The translations under genes and the position numbers were made by a program. The notes under the pieces are model-generated. The model saw only the letters and a list, made by a program, of their open reading frames with translations. It made no database searches and was not told the origin of the DNA. Shown here in pieces: positions 49,864 through 60,431 of a stretch of DNA of 64,000 nt; position 1 is the first letter of the stretch; every line of letters starts with the position of its first letter. The DNA lies in contig JAEQBH010001392.1 of the NCBI GenBank assembly GCA_016808115.1, forward strand, positions 434,001-498,000, in the 5' to 3' direction. The stretch is from Tetrastigma voinierianum. Lineage: Eukaryota > Streptophyta > Magnoliopsida > Vitales > Vitaceae.

Positions 49864-51099
49864 GATATATATATATATATATATATATAGTATACATTTA
49901 ATCACACATGAATACATATGGGCCACACAATTTACACCAATATACTAATTTGTCAACCATCACCCAAAATTAACTCACTTGAGCTAATCACTAACTATCT
50001 CAATAGATCTACAAACACAAATTTCCTTATATTTTATATAATTATTTTATTGTGTTGACACATTATAATAATGTATTAACCTATCTATTTCCTACGCTTA
50101 CCTCAAGCCATTCATTTTCACTACCAAGCACTCCAAACATGGATTTTTTTGTCCACTTACAGATTAAACCCGACTGTTTTTTAATAAATCAAAATAGAGC
50201 AAGTGGGCTGTCCGTGGCAAACACTTCATCCAACATCTGCCTCTTGGTAGAAACCCGACCTCCATGCCCATTTCCGGTCTCCCACCACAAAAACACAATT
50301 TATTATATAAATTATGATACAAATACCCAAATCGCCTCTAAATTCACACGGACCGACCAAAAGTGTCCCAAAAATTTTCACACTTCGGTTCCAAGATTTG
50401 GAACTGATCAAATGGCCCCTCACGGCTTCAATCAACTCAAACATCACAAAACACTTAAAGCAAGAGTAAAACAAGTAGGATAAAACCCCTACCTCATGGA
50501 ATTTGTCGAAACTCCTTAAATTCCAGCCTTGGCCGCCTGGGCTCTCACCGCGAACAACTTTCCTTCTCTACCAAGAACCGACGATCGATAGTTTTAAATC
50601 AGAGAGAAGTGGCTCTCTCTCCTCTCTAGAAAAATCACCATTTCAGCCACTCAGACTTCCGTACTCCTGGCCACGCCTCGACGGTTCAAATGAAGGGGAT
50701 GGTAATTGTAGCTCTTTTGTCTTTTTCCATTTAAACTTTCAAATAATGCCCATTATGTCCCTTCTTCTAAATTTTTGACACTTGGCACTATCTAGGCCGT
50801 CCATTTCCATCATTTCTCTACTCATGCAACTTGTGTAACATGAGTACGTGTTATTTGTGACTTTTGTCACATCAAAAATTGTTTTACTTCACTGCACTTT
50901 ATGGCTCGAAAAATGTGAAATTCCTCTCGATCAAGCCACGGAATTTGACGAAATTCGACGTGTTAGCTAGATTTCTCGAGACGATTCCAACGGTGAAATA
51001 CATTTAGTCATCCGAGATCCAGAGAATAAATTTTGGATTTTTAACCAAAATTACGATTTTGCCATTTTTTGATAAAATTGGATTTTCTCGGGTCTTACA
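49125..51099 (-). repeat. LTR F, 5' LTR of M1
   Basis: Plus-strand start near TGCCGCACTGCCCAAAC (family TGTGACGCCCAAACC) and end TTTTCTCGGGTCTTACA. It aligns with G and C throughout ('catattctaatacatgt'-like block, 'cttgaatgtctaaatgacc', 'gggctgtccgtgg', 'acatgagtacgtgttatttg', 'cgaaattcgacgtgttagct'). An interrupted TA tract is at 49,831-49,888. Confidence 0.78.
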
Positions 51100-51104
51100 A
51101 CTCA

Positions 51105-52206
51105 TATTACAACTCATATCTCTTATTCCAATTCTAAGAAAAGGAAAATAAAAGAAATTACAAGAAGAAATTAAAATAAAAATCTAGTTGTTACTTTAGC
51201 TACTCCTAATGGCGGCTCCTCATTTTTTAGTGTCGTCCCTCCTTTTTTTTTTTCCCTTCCAAATCCCCTCTTCTTTTTTTTTTCGGATCTATGGCTTGTT
51301 ATTTATAGCCTCAATAAATGATGTTGGGCCTAAATTCAAGGCTTATGAGATGGATTTCAGTGCAGGCCCATTTACTGTTTTTGTCACGACATTGTTATTT
51401 TATGTTGTGACATAACCATCTCTGTCGCGACATAAATTTCCAACGCCAACACAGCCAGCCGGGCCTTCGTGGTCGTAGGCTTTATCGTGGCTTGTGTCGC
51501 AACATATCATTTTGGCATTCTTTGTCGTGATATAACCGGTTTCTGTCCCGACACAATCTCTACATTCTGCATTTTGTTCTTTGTCACGACATAAAATTTC
51601 ATGTCACATGCTTCAAAATTTCTTTAGCCCGTGCTCTCCCGAGGTTATATCGCTAATACGTAAAACTATGTCGTGACAGTTCTCACTCTTCGCGATTTGC
51701 TTCGTTGCGACATAAAATTTCTATGTCGCAAAAGAATTCTCAACCTTCAACTTGCCTCATGTTGAGAAGTTTGTCGCAACATAAAATCTTTTTGTTGCGA
51801 CAGAGTTCGAAGCTCATAGTTTGTCTCTATCGCGACAGAGATTGTCTTGTCTAATTGTGTCACGATAGACTTCAAAAATGTCGCGACATTCTACGCTTAT
51901 TTCGCTGGACTTTCTCGTACCTTTATGTCGCGGATATTATCATTTAACTTTGTCGCGATAAATTCCATTTTTTCCCCTCGAGTATTGTCGCGACACCAGT
52001 TGCGGACAATATGCATGCTCTAATTTAGCCGCTTCTCGGGCCGCTACTTCCTTTGGCCTAAATCACTACTTTTTCTTACTTTTCTGCTTCTTTTCTATAA
52101 ATTCCTACAAACAATATATTGGGTGAATACTCCATAATTTGACATTAAAATTGGATTTTAAGCCATAAAATACACATGAAAAATGGGCTTAAAATTAGAC
52201 TCATCA
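51105..52206. repeat. LTR-like stretch carrying TGTCGCGACA palindromes
   Basis: Non-coding. From 51,380 to 51,997 it contains about 18 variants of the palindrome TGTCGCGACA, spaced 20-60 bp apart and often followed by TAAAATTTC. The right end has 'ctataaattcctacaaaca' (52,094) and terminates near 'agactcatca' (52,197-52,206), which fits an LTR end. The left end is lost against M1. Family not identified. Confidence 0.5.
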
Positions 52207-52221
52207 GTCATACACAGAACA

Positions 52222-52433
52222 TCACCGCACATTACCTAACCCATCGGTCAAACTCAAGGATAAGGGTAAGTTCACATGCCCTCCTACTCCCTTTGCCACG
52301 TGATCGACATACGTGGTGTAGAAACGCCTCCATATGAAAAGGATTGGGAGATTCAATAAGAAATTCTTGAAGGTTGAGACTCTATCGAATTTTTCTTGGA
52401 AGTCTTTGAGTCTTTCACCAGGCTTGAGAGTCC
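52222..52433 (-). CDS. Possible terminal exon, unknown protein
   Basis: Minus-strand open frame of about 70 codons that follows a good-looking 3' splice site: a T-rich tract then TATAG just before GGACTCTCAAG. The peptide starts TLKPGERLKDFQEKFDRVST and continues FKNFLLNLPILFIWRRFYTT, ending at a TGA at 52,222. I do not recognise it; the start vaguely recalls 'KPGESL.DF..RF' of retroelement gag proteins, so a retroelement origin is possible. No upstream exon identified. Confidence 0.25.
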
Positions 52434-53180
52434 CTATAAAAACAAAGCACTACAACGATATAGTACATAGTAAATATATGTAAAATTTATATTTGTTCAT
52501 ATTTTTCCTTAAAAATGTAACCTATTTTGGACATAAATGTCCTTTTCCATTTTAAGAGTACATTTAAGTTAAGAAAAGGTTATTATTTTTTGTAAGAAAA
52601 TGAGGTATTTTAATTTGAAAGCAGCTGCATTAATGGATAGATATTCCAAAATTGTACTTGTAAAAGTCATTTTACTCAAATAACCCTTGAACATAGAAGA
52701 CAAGGTTCACCATCAAAGACACCTCTTGTTTGGTTGTAAAATACTAGAGTAAGACCACGAAAAACAAAAGGTCATAACAAAACGACAATATAAAACCAAA
52801 CATCCCAACAAAACGATAAAATCATAGAAAATAAAATAAAACCCAGATTTATGAGTAATAATCATTTTATTAAGAAATAGATAGATAGAAATGGGTGTAT
52901 TTCAAACCAAAATTAGAAAAAAATTCACCTTAAAAGCTGGAAATTATTTGAAAATATAAATGCAAAATAAATCCAAGAATGCATAGCTGAGCTACACTTG
53001 CCTATTATTGCAAATTTGCAATGTCCAAACGCGATCGCCACCACTTTGTTTGTTTATTTGTTTTATGACGTGTTATAACTGATTGGTCGCTCTTACATGG
53101 CGCCCTCGCCTCTCGATTTTATTAGTCGAGGTAATTCCCACGTAAAAGTGTATGTGCACCGCCACACTTGATTCAAACCG
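52434..53180. other. Unassigned AT-rich DNA
   Basis: AT-rich (52,440-53,000) without recognised features; could be intronic or intergenic. Confidence 0.4.
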
Positions 53181-53191
53181 CTCGATTTGTG

Positions 53192-53330
53192 TATAAAATC
53201 CATTTTCCCGTGTTTCTTTCCAAAGTGAAAACGGGAAGAAAATGGGCAATGGCGTGAGGCGACCTGTATGTAACAATTCTTGTCTTCTCTCCTTCATCTT
53301 TCTCTCTCCAACCCTGAATTTTCCGCATTG
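53192..53330 (+). promoter_or_regulatory. Possible promoter and CT-rich leader of the kinase pseudogene
   Basis: TATAAAA at 53,192-53,198 is followed 80-120 bp later by a CT-rich stretch ('cttctctccttcatctttct'), a common plant 5' UTR pattern, upstream of the receptor kinase remnants. Confidence 0.35.
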
Positions 53331-53402
53331 TTGGATTTCGTCCGATTCTGACTAGCCTGAACCCGCCTCCTCCCGGTCCGATTCGACTCACCTGTTCGGG
53401 TC

Positions 53403-54910
53403 GTGGCTCGAAGGCCGCCTGCAGCCATGGCCGTAGCCGCCCACCCGGCCGGCCTCGGCCCGGCTTCACCCAACCACAACCGCTCCTCCGCTCGTCAACC
53501 TCTTCGCCCAACCCGAAGCACTTACCTTCTTAACCGCTCGGGTTTGAGAATTCTCGGGGCGTGTTCAACCTCCGTCGTATGCACCGGGCCTTGTCCTCTC
53601 CCACAATAATCCTCCCACGAAATCTCGATGAATTGACTCCACGGCTCACTGCTAACCCTAAGACTCTGCTTAATTGCTCACCTAAGACACCCATGTCAAA
53701 CTCTTCTTCTTCTGGCCACACTTTCGACTTCAACGCCCAAATGAACATCCCCGCCGCGAACCCGCTCTGGTCAAGTCAGCGATGTTCTCCTGGGCCGCCG
53801 TTCGTCGGAACGCATGATCCAAGGGAAGCCCTTGGGTTACGGTTGTTCGAATGGTCCCACAAAAATGAGTGAAAGAAAAAACAGATTGAGTGATGCGCTG
53901 GTTGTTGGGAAATAATATTTTCCCTTGTTGATTTTAGACGGTTGGAGTCAATAAATGTAGCCAAGAAAAATAATATGCCAAAGACATAATCATAAAAAAA
54001 ACAGAGATAATTTTTAACGTGAAAAACCTCTTTTAAAGTGAGAAGGAGAAAAACCACGGGACCTTTGTCGGAGTCCACCCAAATATCCACTATAATAATT
54101 TAGGTACAGAACCTAATTCTAACAAAACCAAATGTCAGAGAATGGTTGAGAAGAAAGGACATTGATGGATTGATGAAAGAAATTGGTGGGTTGAGGCATG
54201 TTAATATTGTAAGCCTAAGAGCTTACTACTTTTCCACGAATTGCTTTTGGTTTATGATTTTCTACCGAACTAAGGTTGCATTCTCTCCCCGCATCGCTAG
54301 TATTAGTACCGTTTGTTTCTCGAGAAATGGGTCACTTCTTTTGTTCTTCGCTTTACCGAATTTACCAATTTTACAGAAATCGAGGACCAGAAGAACCCCA
54401 TTAGACCGGACGACAAGGTTGAAGCTCGCCGGCGCCGCCCCGAGGTTTAGCTTTCCTCCATGGTCGCACAAATCCTAAGCTCATCCACGGCACCTAAAAT
54501 CATCCAAGTAGTTGACGCCGCCGCAACGCCCGCAGATTTCCTGACATCGGCCTCCACCACTCTTGTCGCTTTCATTACGCCGTCGGGACGGGGCCACTCC
54601 ACGACTCACTACCACCACCTTGCCAAATTATCACGTATATCACATCTACGCCTTGGGTCGTCCCGTTGAAGATTACCTCCGACTCCGGGAAGACTAAGTG
54701 GTGGGGGAAGGGGAGAGGAGCTTGGGGAAGTGGGTGAAGAAGAGGGAGGAGGAGGAGTGGAAATTGCAGATTGCATTGCTCTACTTAGCCTCTGTTCTGC
54801 CCAAAGATGATTGAAGATATTAGGATGATCAAAGATAGAGGAGTTCATTATCCTCTTTCTTATGGGTATTCTCCTCAATCAGAGAGCACTCCAAACTTCA
54901 CTAGATGGTG
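53403..54910 (+). pseudogene. LRR receptor-like kinase pseudogene
   Basis: Fragments of an LRR receptor-like kinase in correct order across several frames. 53,560-53,770 looks like the last LRRs (NLDELTPRLTANPKTLLNC, then FDFNAQMNIP where family members read 'fNVSNN.L.G.IP'). 54,149-54,240 gives DGLMKEIGGLRHVNIVSLRA then YYFST, the kinase alpha-C/beta-4 region. 54,399-54,446 gives PLDRTTRLKLAGAAPR then, shifted, GLAFLHG, the helix before the catalytic loop. 54,808-54,885 gives MIEDIRMIKDRG and YGYSPQSESTPNFT, the C-terminal tail of subfamily III-type kinases. The transmembrane segment, VAVK lysine, HRD/HGN and DFG motifs are missing or unreadable. Frameshifts and deletions mark a pseudogene; sequencing indels could contribute. 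Confidence 0.75.
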
Positions 54911-54915
54911 GCAAA

Positions 54916-56006
54916 TGGCGATCCAAGGGGCGAGGGGGCGCCGCCTCCCCATCGTGGAAGGAGAGCCGATTTTTTTTTTTTTTTAATTAAGACCTATGGG
55001 GTCGAAGAGTTTGACTAAGACCAAACGACGTTGTTTTGGTCCTAATTGAAAAAAAAAAAGGAATAAACAGACACCCGCCCCCTCCCTATTGCATTGATTC
55101 ATTTTCATTTTGCCAAGCTAATAAAATTTCAATTGTTAATATGGAAATAGATTACAGTACCAACATTCAATTCAAACAAGAGGGATGGACAAATCCACAT
55201 AAACTATCATTAATGAGGAAAATATTTTGCAGGTATACCCAATAAACTAAGACTTACTGCTTCTTTTAAATAAAGTCTGCTCTTGGCTTAATTTAATTAC
55301 TATTAATATTTTGTTAGGTTATTGATTCAATTATATGTAAGAGATAAATCTATCGCTTTCTCCTCGGGCAATCATAATGTCAGATCGTATCTGCATGTCT
55401 TGATCCAAAGAATGAATTCTTAATTTTGATATGGATAAGCTACATCTTGGTTTGATCTTTATCCAAGACTGCCATACTAGGCGCACATTTCTTTCTCAGA
55501 ACTTCAATCTTTTCTGTTTTATATGAGAATAGATGGCCTGGCTTCTTAATGTGGAAGACTTGGGAAGTCTAGCAAAGAAGATGAAAGAAACTATGAAATA
55601 TAGAGTTTTTCGAAGGGTTTATCGCTTAAATTTGAATCGGGACATTTACTCTATCTATTGCGACAACATCCGTTGAAAGAGTATTTTCGCTATGAAAGTT
55701 TATTAACCGATTTGTGAAATAGGTTCAGGGGTAATATTAAATGACAAGCTATTAATACATAGAAAATGAATGTTGGTTAATGACAACAAACTCATTTTGA
55801 ATCATTTTTCAAAATATGGATGGTCGGAGAATTGATTATCTAGCGAGTACAAAACATAGTGTAGCTTGATTTACTTTTTCTATCCCTTCAAGTTTAAACT
55901 TTTATTAATATAATTGTTCATACTTTATTTCTATATATTGATATATTTTCAGAAAAAAAATTAATTTATTAAGCGGTCGCCCCCTCGGAGTTTGCACGGA
56001 TCGCCC
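54916..56006 (+). mobile_element. hAT deletion derivative 1
   Basis: Imperfect terminal inverted repeats: TGGCGATCCAAGGGGCGAGG (left) against GGGCGATCCGTGCAAACTCC then GAGGGGGCG (right end read on minus). Both carry the G-rich 'GGGGGCG' typical of plant hAT elements of the TTF/ZMYM1-like group. It keeps a fragment of the transposase C-terminus. It sits just past the kinase pseudogene's tail. No 8-bp target duplication is evident. Confidence 0.5.
55636..55835 (+). pseudogene. hAT transposase dimerisation-domain fragment
   Basis: Plus-strand translation includes SIATTSVERVFS followed by a stop, then across indels NRF, NDKLLIH and NHFSKYGWSEN. The first part matches the 'lsia.aSvERvFS.mk..k..lr..m' hallmark of hAT transposase dimerisation domains. 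Only this C-terminal segment remains, so the element was non-autonomous. Confidence 0.7.
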
Positions 56007-56463
56007 TTGCTGCGGAGTCATTATTATAGTCAACTCATCACCAGCAAGCTCCATGAGCAAAGTCCTTGTAAAATTCATTGTGGTTGGGATATTTCTTTTG
56101 GATTATATAAATAATTTTCATTGTGTGTGGAATAATTGATTCATTTTATTGTGTTGAAAGAAAGCAATAAAAGTTATTAGTTGTTTGTTTTCCAGGTGGC
56201 GAATCTAATGAAAATTGGAGAAAAATGAATAAGAATACATATTGATTTAATCGGTGGTCGTGGAGGGAGAAAATAAAGTTAGGGGGTATAAATTTATTTA
56301 GAAGGGTCATTGGCACTTTGTAGTACAATGGTTAGGTAACTTATCTTCAAATTTGAGATTTGGAGCTATAAACAATTTTTTCTCCAAAATTTTTCTGTCT
56401 TATGTAGCTCCGTCACTCAATTTAATATTATTGTTCAGTAAAATGCCTACGGGATCTAGCATA
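56007..56463. other. Spacer between the two hAT derivatives
   Basis: AT-rich. At about 56,305-56,370, 'gtagtacaatggttagg' followed by 'gagatttggagct' vaguely resembles a tRNA-derived SINE head but lacks a proper box B. Nothing else recognised. Confidence 0.3.
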
Positions 56464-58119
56464 GTATAGGATAGGCTGCTGCCTAGGGCCCTATTTTATA
56501 GTGGGATTCCACTTTATTGTGGGCTCTTTTTTAAAATAATAAAATATTATATATATATATATATATATTTATAATTTATAATTAATTAAATATAATAAAA
56601 AATTTGGTTGTTAACAGCTCTCAAAAAGACTCACGTTAAATGCAATAAAGCTTTTAAAAAGACTCCCACTTTAAATACAATAAAGGAAGTCTCACATGGG
56701 CCTCACTTCTTTAAATAATATGTCTTTTTGTAAACTCCTTCAAATTGCCGATAACTCTATGCGATGACTTCTTTTTATTTTTGTTAAAAAAATGTTAAAA
56801 CACTCTTTCAACATCTGAGTTTCTCTTCGTTCAAAAATATTAGGGTTTCTCTTTCTGAAAAAAATTCGAGTTCCTCATTTTTCTTGATAAAACAAGCAGA
56901 CAAAATTTTATTAATCGATCCTTAGGTATGAAATAATTTATTATTTATTTTTTTAACGTATTTTTATTTTGATTATTTTTATATTTTATCAAATAATTTT
57001 GTTAGTTTTATATTTTTATTATGCGGGTTGTCCCAAGAAAAGACATGTTCGTTTGATCAAATTTATCAAGATCTCTCATCGGGTTCTATCATTATTGATC
57101 TAATTTAAAGTTTGATCTTGAATTGATATTGGGTGAGTTATTATGTCTACTAAGTATTTGTCTGGATATGAAAAGAAAGAAGAAAGAAGAAAAAGCGAGG
57201 AGTTTTTACAATCTCAAGTAGAACTATGGACAAATTTCTTAATAATACAAGTAATGTTGACAAGGAAATATATGAAAGGTTCAGATGAAAAGATATTAAT
57301 GAAGAGGGGAGAATTTAGTAAATAAAGAAGATTTGGATGATTGTGAGCAAGAAATTTTGAAAAATGTGGAAAATAGGAATGGCTGACATGATAATTTGAA
57401 GGAAAATGAATGAGAACAACAAGATGATTTAGATACACATGTTGTTCCTTTGCCTTTGAACTTATTCTGAGATCGAAGTGGAAATTTATTGATCAAAATT
57501 TAATAGACATGTTGGTGAAAAGAGGTCTTTCTAAAGTAAAAGTGGATAATTTTCCTAAAGACTCATAAAATAAGTATTTCTCTTCTACACATTACACTCG
57601 TTATTTATCAAATGGTGAGAAGACTATCAGAAAATGGTTGGTTTACTCAATTTCATTGGATAAAGTATTTTGCTTTTGTTGTAATTTATTAAAGCAAGAG
57701 GAAAATACTTTTCAATTAGCTAATGAAGGAACTAATGATTGGAAAAATATCAGTTATAGGCTCAAAAGTCATGAAAACATAATACTATTGACTATACCAG
57801 TTACAGTTGCCTCTGCAGAAAAAAGTTTCTCAAAGTTGAAGTTAATCAAATCATACCTTCGATCAACAATGTCATAAGAAAGATTGAATGGATTGGCTAT
57901 ACTGTCTATTGAAAAACATATGCTAGAACAAATTAATTTTAATAGTTTAATTATTGATTTTTTTTATCTAAAAATGCTTGTAGAATAAACTTCTGATAAA
58001 TTTTTATGTAATGTTGAATATATTTGTTCAATAAAAATTTTATTTTTAACTTATATATATATATATATAATAGGGCCCCGAAAAAAATAGCTAGGGCTAT
58101 AAAGTAAGGGTCGGCCCTG
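56464..58119 (+). mobile_element. hAT deletion derivative 2 (ZMYM1/TTF-type group)
   Basis: The right terminus, read on the minus strand, is CAGGGCCGACCCTTACTTTA followed within 30 bp by GGGGCCCTA. The left side has the partner 'gctgcctagggccctatttt' near 56,490, with its outermost bases decayed, so the left boundary is approximate. The element carries both ends of a transposase gene joined across a large internal deletion. Confidence 0.6.
57143..57985 (+). pseudogene. hAT transposase, TTF-type zinc-finger group, internally deleted
   Basis: From the ATG at 57,143 the peptide starts MSTKYLSGYEKKEERRKSEE, the lysine-rich start typical of plant ZMYM1-like hAT proteins. Stops and shifts follow. 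At 57,455-57,780 the TTF-type zinc-finger region is readable: RKWLVYSISLDKVFCFCCNL then LKQEENTFQLANEGTNDWKN. After LKSHEN the sequence jumps straight to LLTIPVTVASAEKSFSKLKL and IKSYLRSTMS, the C-terminal dimerisation domain. The DUF4371/RNase H-like catalytic core, several hundred residues in family members, is missing. It would be unable to catalyse transposition. Confidence 0.85.
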
Positions 58120-58154
58120 TGTGGTAGTGTTGGGGGCAAATGCACCTGAAATTT

Positions 58155-58175
58155 ATTCTCCTTTATTGCAAGTAT
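58155..58175 (-). promoter_or_regulatory. Poly(A) signals of the membrane-protein exon
   Basis: The minus strand reads AATAAAGGAGAATAAAT about 65-80 bp after the stop codon at 58,236, a plausible plant 3' end. Confidence 0.45.
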
Positions 58176-58235
58176 TTTGCAAACATATAATACATATAAG
58201 AAAGACAACTTGTACAAAACATAACTTTTCCTTTT

Positions 58236-58690
58236 CTAAACCGGAGATGATTGCTGCTCTTGTTCTTCTCCCTCGCCATTGATGTTGTTGTTGTTGTTTT
58301 CATTTAAGAATATGTGAAAGTTGTAAAATGGTTTATCCCAGTAGTATGCTATCTTCACTAAAAACATAGTCCACATTCCAAGAAGTAACCATCCAAAATA
58401 TGGAATCAGGATCTGAATCAAACAAGCTGCAGCTAGTGTTCGCTCGAGAATCTAACATGACCCAAGAAAATACGCATATATTTTCATCTTCTTTTTTAAT
58501 GGTTGCATTTGCATCATGATGAAGGATCTGATAAACTATAACCACTATGAAATATATAAATGTTGCAAAAAAGGAGATTTGCAGAGCTATATTGTCTAAT
58601 GTAAATGGAGGAACATTCTCGGATTGGTATTTTGCAAGAACATATGTACCCAACATGGTAAGGAAGGAGATAAAAATTGTTGCAGAATCT
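58236..58690 (-). CDS. Last exon of an unidentified multi-pass membrane protein (frameshifted)
   Basis: The minus strand has an acceptor-like site (T-rich tract then ATGATAG) ending at 58,691, then an open frame DSATIFISFLTMLGTYVLAK with strongly hydrophobic helices at about residues 5-20 and 35-55 (ALQISFFATFIYFIVVIVYQ). Near 58,445 the frame must shift by one base to reach TLAAACLIQILIPYFGWLLL and a third helix, then a hydrophilic tail rich in Asn/Glu/Gln ending SSPV at 58,236. Two AATAAA-type signals lie downstream at about 58,155-58,175. I do not recognise the family and found no upstream exons. The shift may be a sequencing error, a tiny intron or real decay. It is the best candidate for genuine host-gene sequence here. 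Confidence 0.55.
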
Positions 58691-60174
58691 CTATCATAAA
58701 AAAACAAAAGCAAATCAACAAATAAAATATTCAGTCAGATTTTTTTTTAAGCGATAGTGATTCAAAAAGTGGAATGTTTAATTGTAAATCAATACTTTTA
58801 ATTGTAAAGAATACTACTATACAATTCCATTTAAAATATGAGTGGTTTATGGAAGATTAAATATGCATGAGAGGTTCTCGATTTAAAATAATAGTTGAAT
58901 TTTCCTTTCTGCCATTCAATTGAAAATTCTAAATTTTATTAATGAATACTTTGTGACAATTGATTGAAATATAAGGAAATGATTTAATATATATATAAAG
59001 ATGAATTAATAAATATGAAAAAAAAGAATATGAGCCAATATGAAAGCTTTGTTTATGGCTCTCGAAAGGAATTTGAGGGGAAAATAAAAATAAAAATAAA
59101 AAGTTAGTCAGCTCATTTTATTTTTTCTCCTACATTTTAAGAACTAAGAAATTTAAAAATATATAAAACATTAAAGAATTTGAATTATATTTTATCTTCT
59201 TTTTTATAGTTTAAGGGAGTTTAATATCAAAGTAATTCAATTTTTTTAAATGCCATATATAGACTTATTTCCATAAAACAAGTATTTTTACTTTTTAAAA
59301 TCACATTTACCCATTGCGATTTTAAAAAATAAAAAGATTAGTTTTGTAAATATTTTGAAAAGAAATCTACATATGTATTTTTTTAAAAAAAATTTAAAAC
59401 CATAGTTAGTGAATATGGTTTTAAAAAGTAAAAATATTATTTTTGTGAATATTTAAAAAAAATACGTTGTTATAAATATTGTATAAATATTGGATTTTGA
59501 ATGACCGTAATGACACGATTACAAACCATCGAATAATTTATGTAAGGAAACTTTGGCTTCTGTATTAATGTATCGTTTATGTAAAAGGATTTTAGTTCTG
59601 GCTATAATACTATAAACTAGGCCTAATCGACATGAAATAGAGATCGTGAATTTATACAGATTACTCTCTTTGTCTCTTATTATCTCTCTCAATTCTTTTG
59701 ATTTACAACCGTTATCGGCCAGCTTAGACGAGAAAAATGAAAACCAGAAAAGGTATATTTCTCTTAATTTTATTTTATTTTATTTATTTATTTATTTTTG
59801 GATCAATCTTCAGCTGAAATTTGTAATTGGAAACCACTGGCGATAGCTTGAAACCATCTTTAAGATTAATGCGACATAGTCGATGTGAACGATCTTCCAT
59901 GAAGCTATCCAATATTATTCATGCGTGGCACGAAACTAATATTCAAACACGAGCGAAGACAAAAAAAACTAAGTCGACTGGTGAAGCTTGGGAGAAGAAG
60001 AGAAATTTATTGCGTCTACAAAATACTCAAGCACGAGAAGCGAAGATAAAATAAAAAAAAAAAATTTATATATATGTTCAAGCACAAACTGAAGGCAAAA
60101 AGAAGAATCCTGTCGGCCCGAAATTGAAGCTTTAATAATAATAATAATAATAATAATAATATTCGATATTTTAT

Positions 60175-60215
<41 letters not shown>

Positions 60216-60304
60216 ATAATATTATTATTATTATTTTTATAACTTTTAGAAGGATAGTTATATACAATCTCGTTTATCTTTGAATAAAATAATAATCAAA
60301 TTTT
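58691..60304. other. AT-rich DNA, possible intron/upstream region of the membrane-protein gene
   Basis: Very AT-rich with repeated 'tttttaaaa' blocks (59,220-59,470). Short frames at 59,646-60,054 have no recognised domain. (TAA)n at 60,133-60,161 and (TA)n at 60,179-60,211 close the stretch. Confidence 0.4.
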
Positions 60305-60352
60305 TAGGAGATTCGAACCTTGGATCTCAAAATACTACCACTTGAGCTCAAT
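60305..60352 (-). repeat. tRNA-like pol III promoter remnant (SINE head)
   Basis: The minus strand reads GAGCTCAAGTGGTAG (box A-like) then, about 15 bp on, CCAAGGTTCGAATCTCC (box B GGTTCGAATC is a near-consensus match). The spacing is that of tRNA-derived SINEs, but no full tRNA fold, tail or target duplication is visible. Confidence 0.45.
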
Positions 60353-60431
60353 TACTTTATTAATAAATTTTAACTTGTAATTCTCTTATATTCTTTTTAC
60401 TTTATTAATATATTAATTTATTTCGAGAGAA

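Larger units (their letters stand above)
39847..51099 (-). mobile_element. Gypsy element M1 (chromovirus-like), both LTRs present
   Basis: Minus-strand LTR retrotransposon: 5' LTR F (49,125-51,099), PBS region (49,033-49,126), degenerate internal region, polypurine tract (43,227-43,209), and a duplicated 3' LTR (39,847-43,208). Flanks are GCTCA (39,842-39,846) and ACTCA (51,100-51,104), a target duplication with one mismatch. Integrase and a chromodomain-like tail identify Ty3/Gypsy, probably Tekay/Del-like by LTR form. A 1.65-kb LTR-like insertion sits at 47,057-48,705. The coding region has many indels and cannot support transposition. Confidence 0.8.

Noticed and set aside
53173..53748. 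Minus-strand frames opposite the kinase remnants
   Set aside because: GC-rich shadow frames without motifs; the plus strand carries the kinase motifs in order.
56300..56400. tRNA-like segment with 'caatggttagg'
   Set aside because: Box B is missing and no tail or target duplication is visible; too weak to call a SINE.
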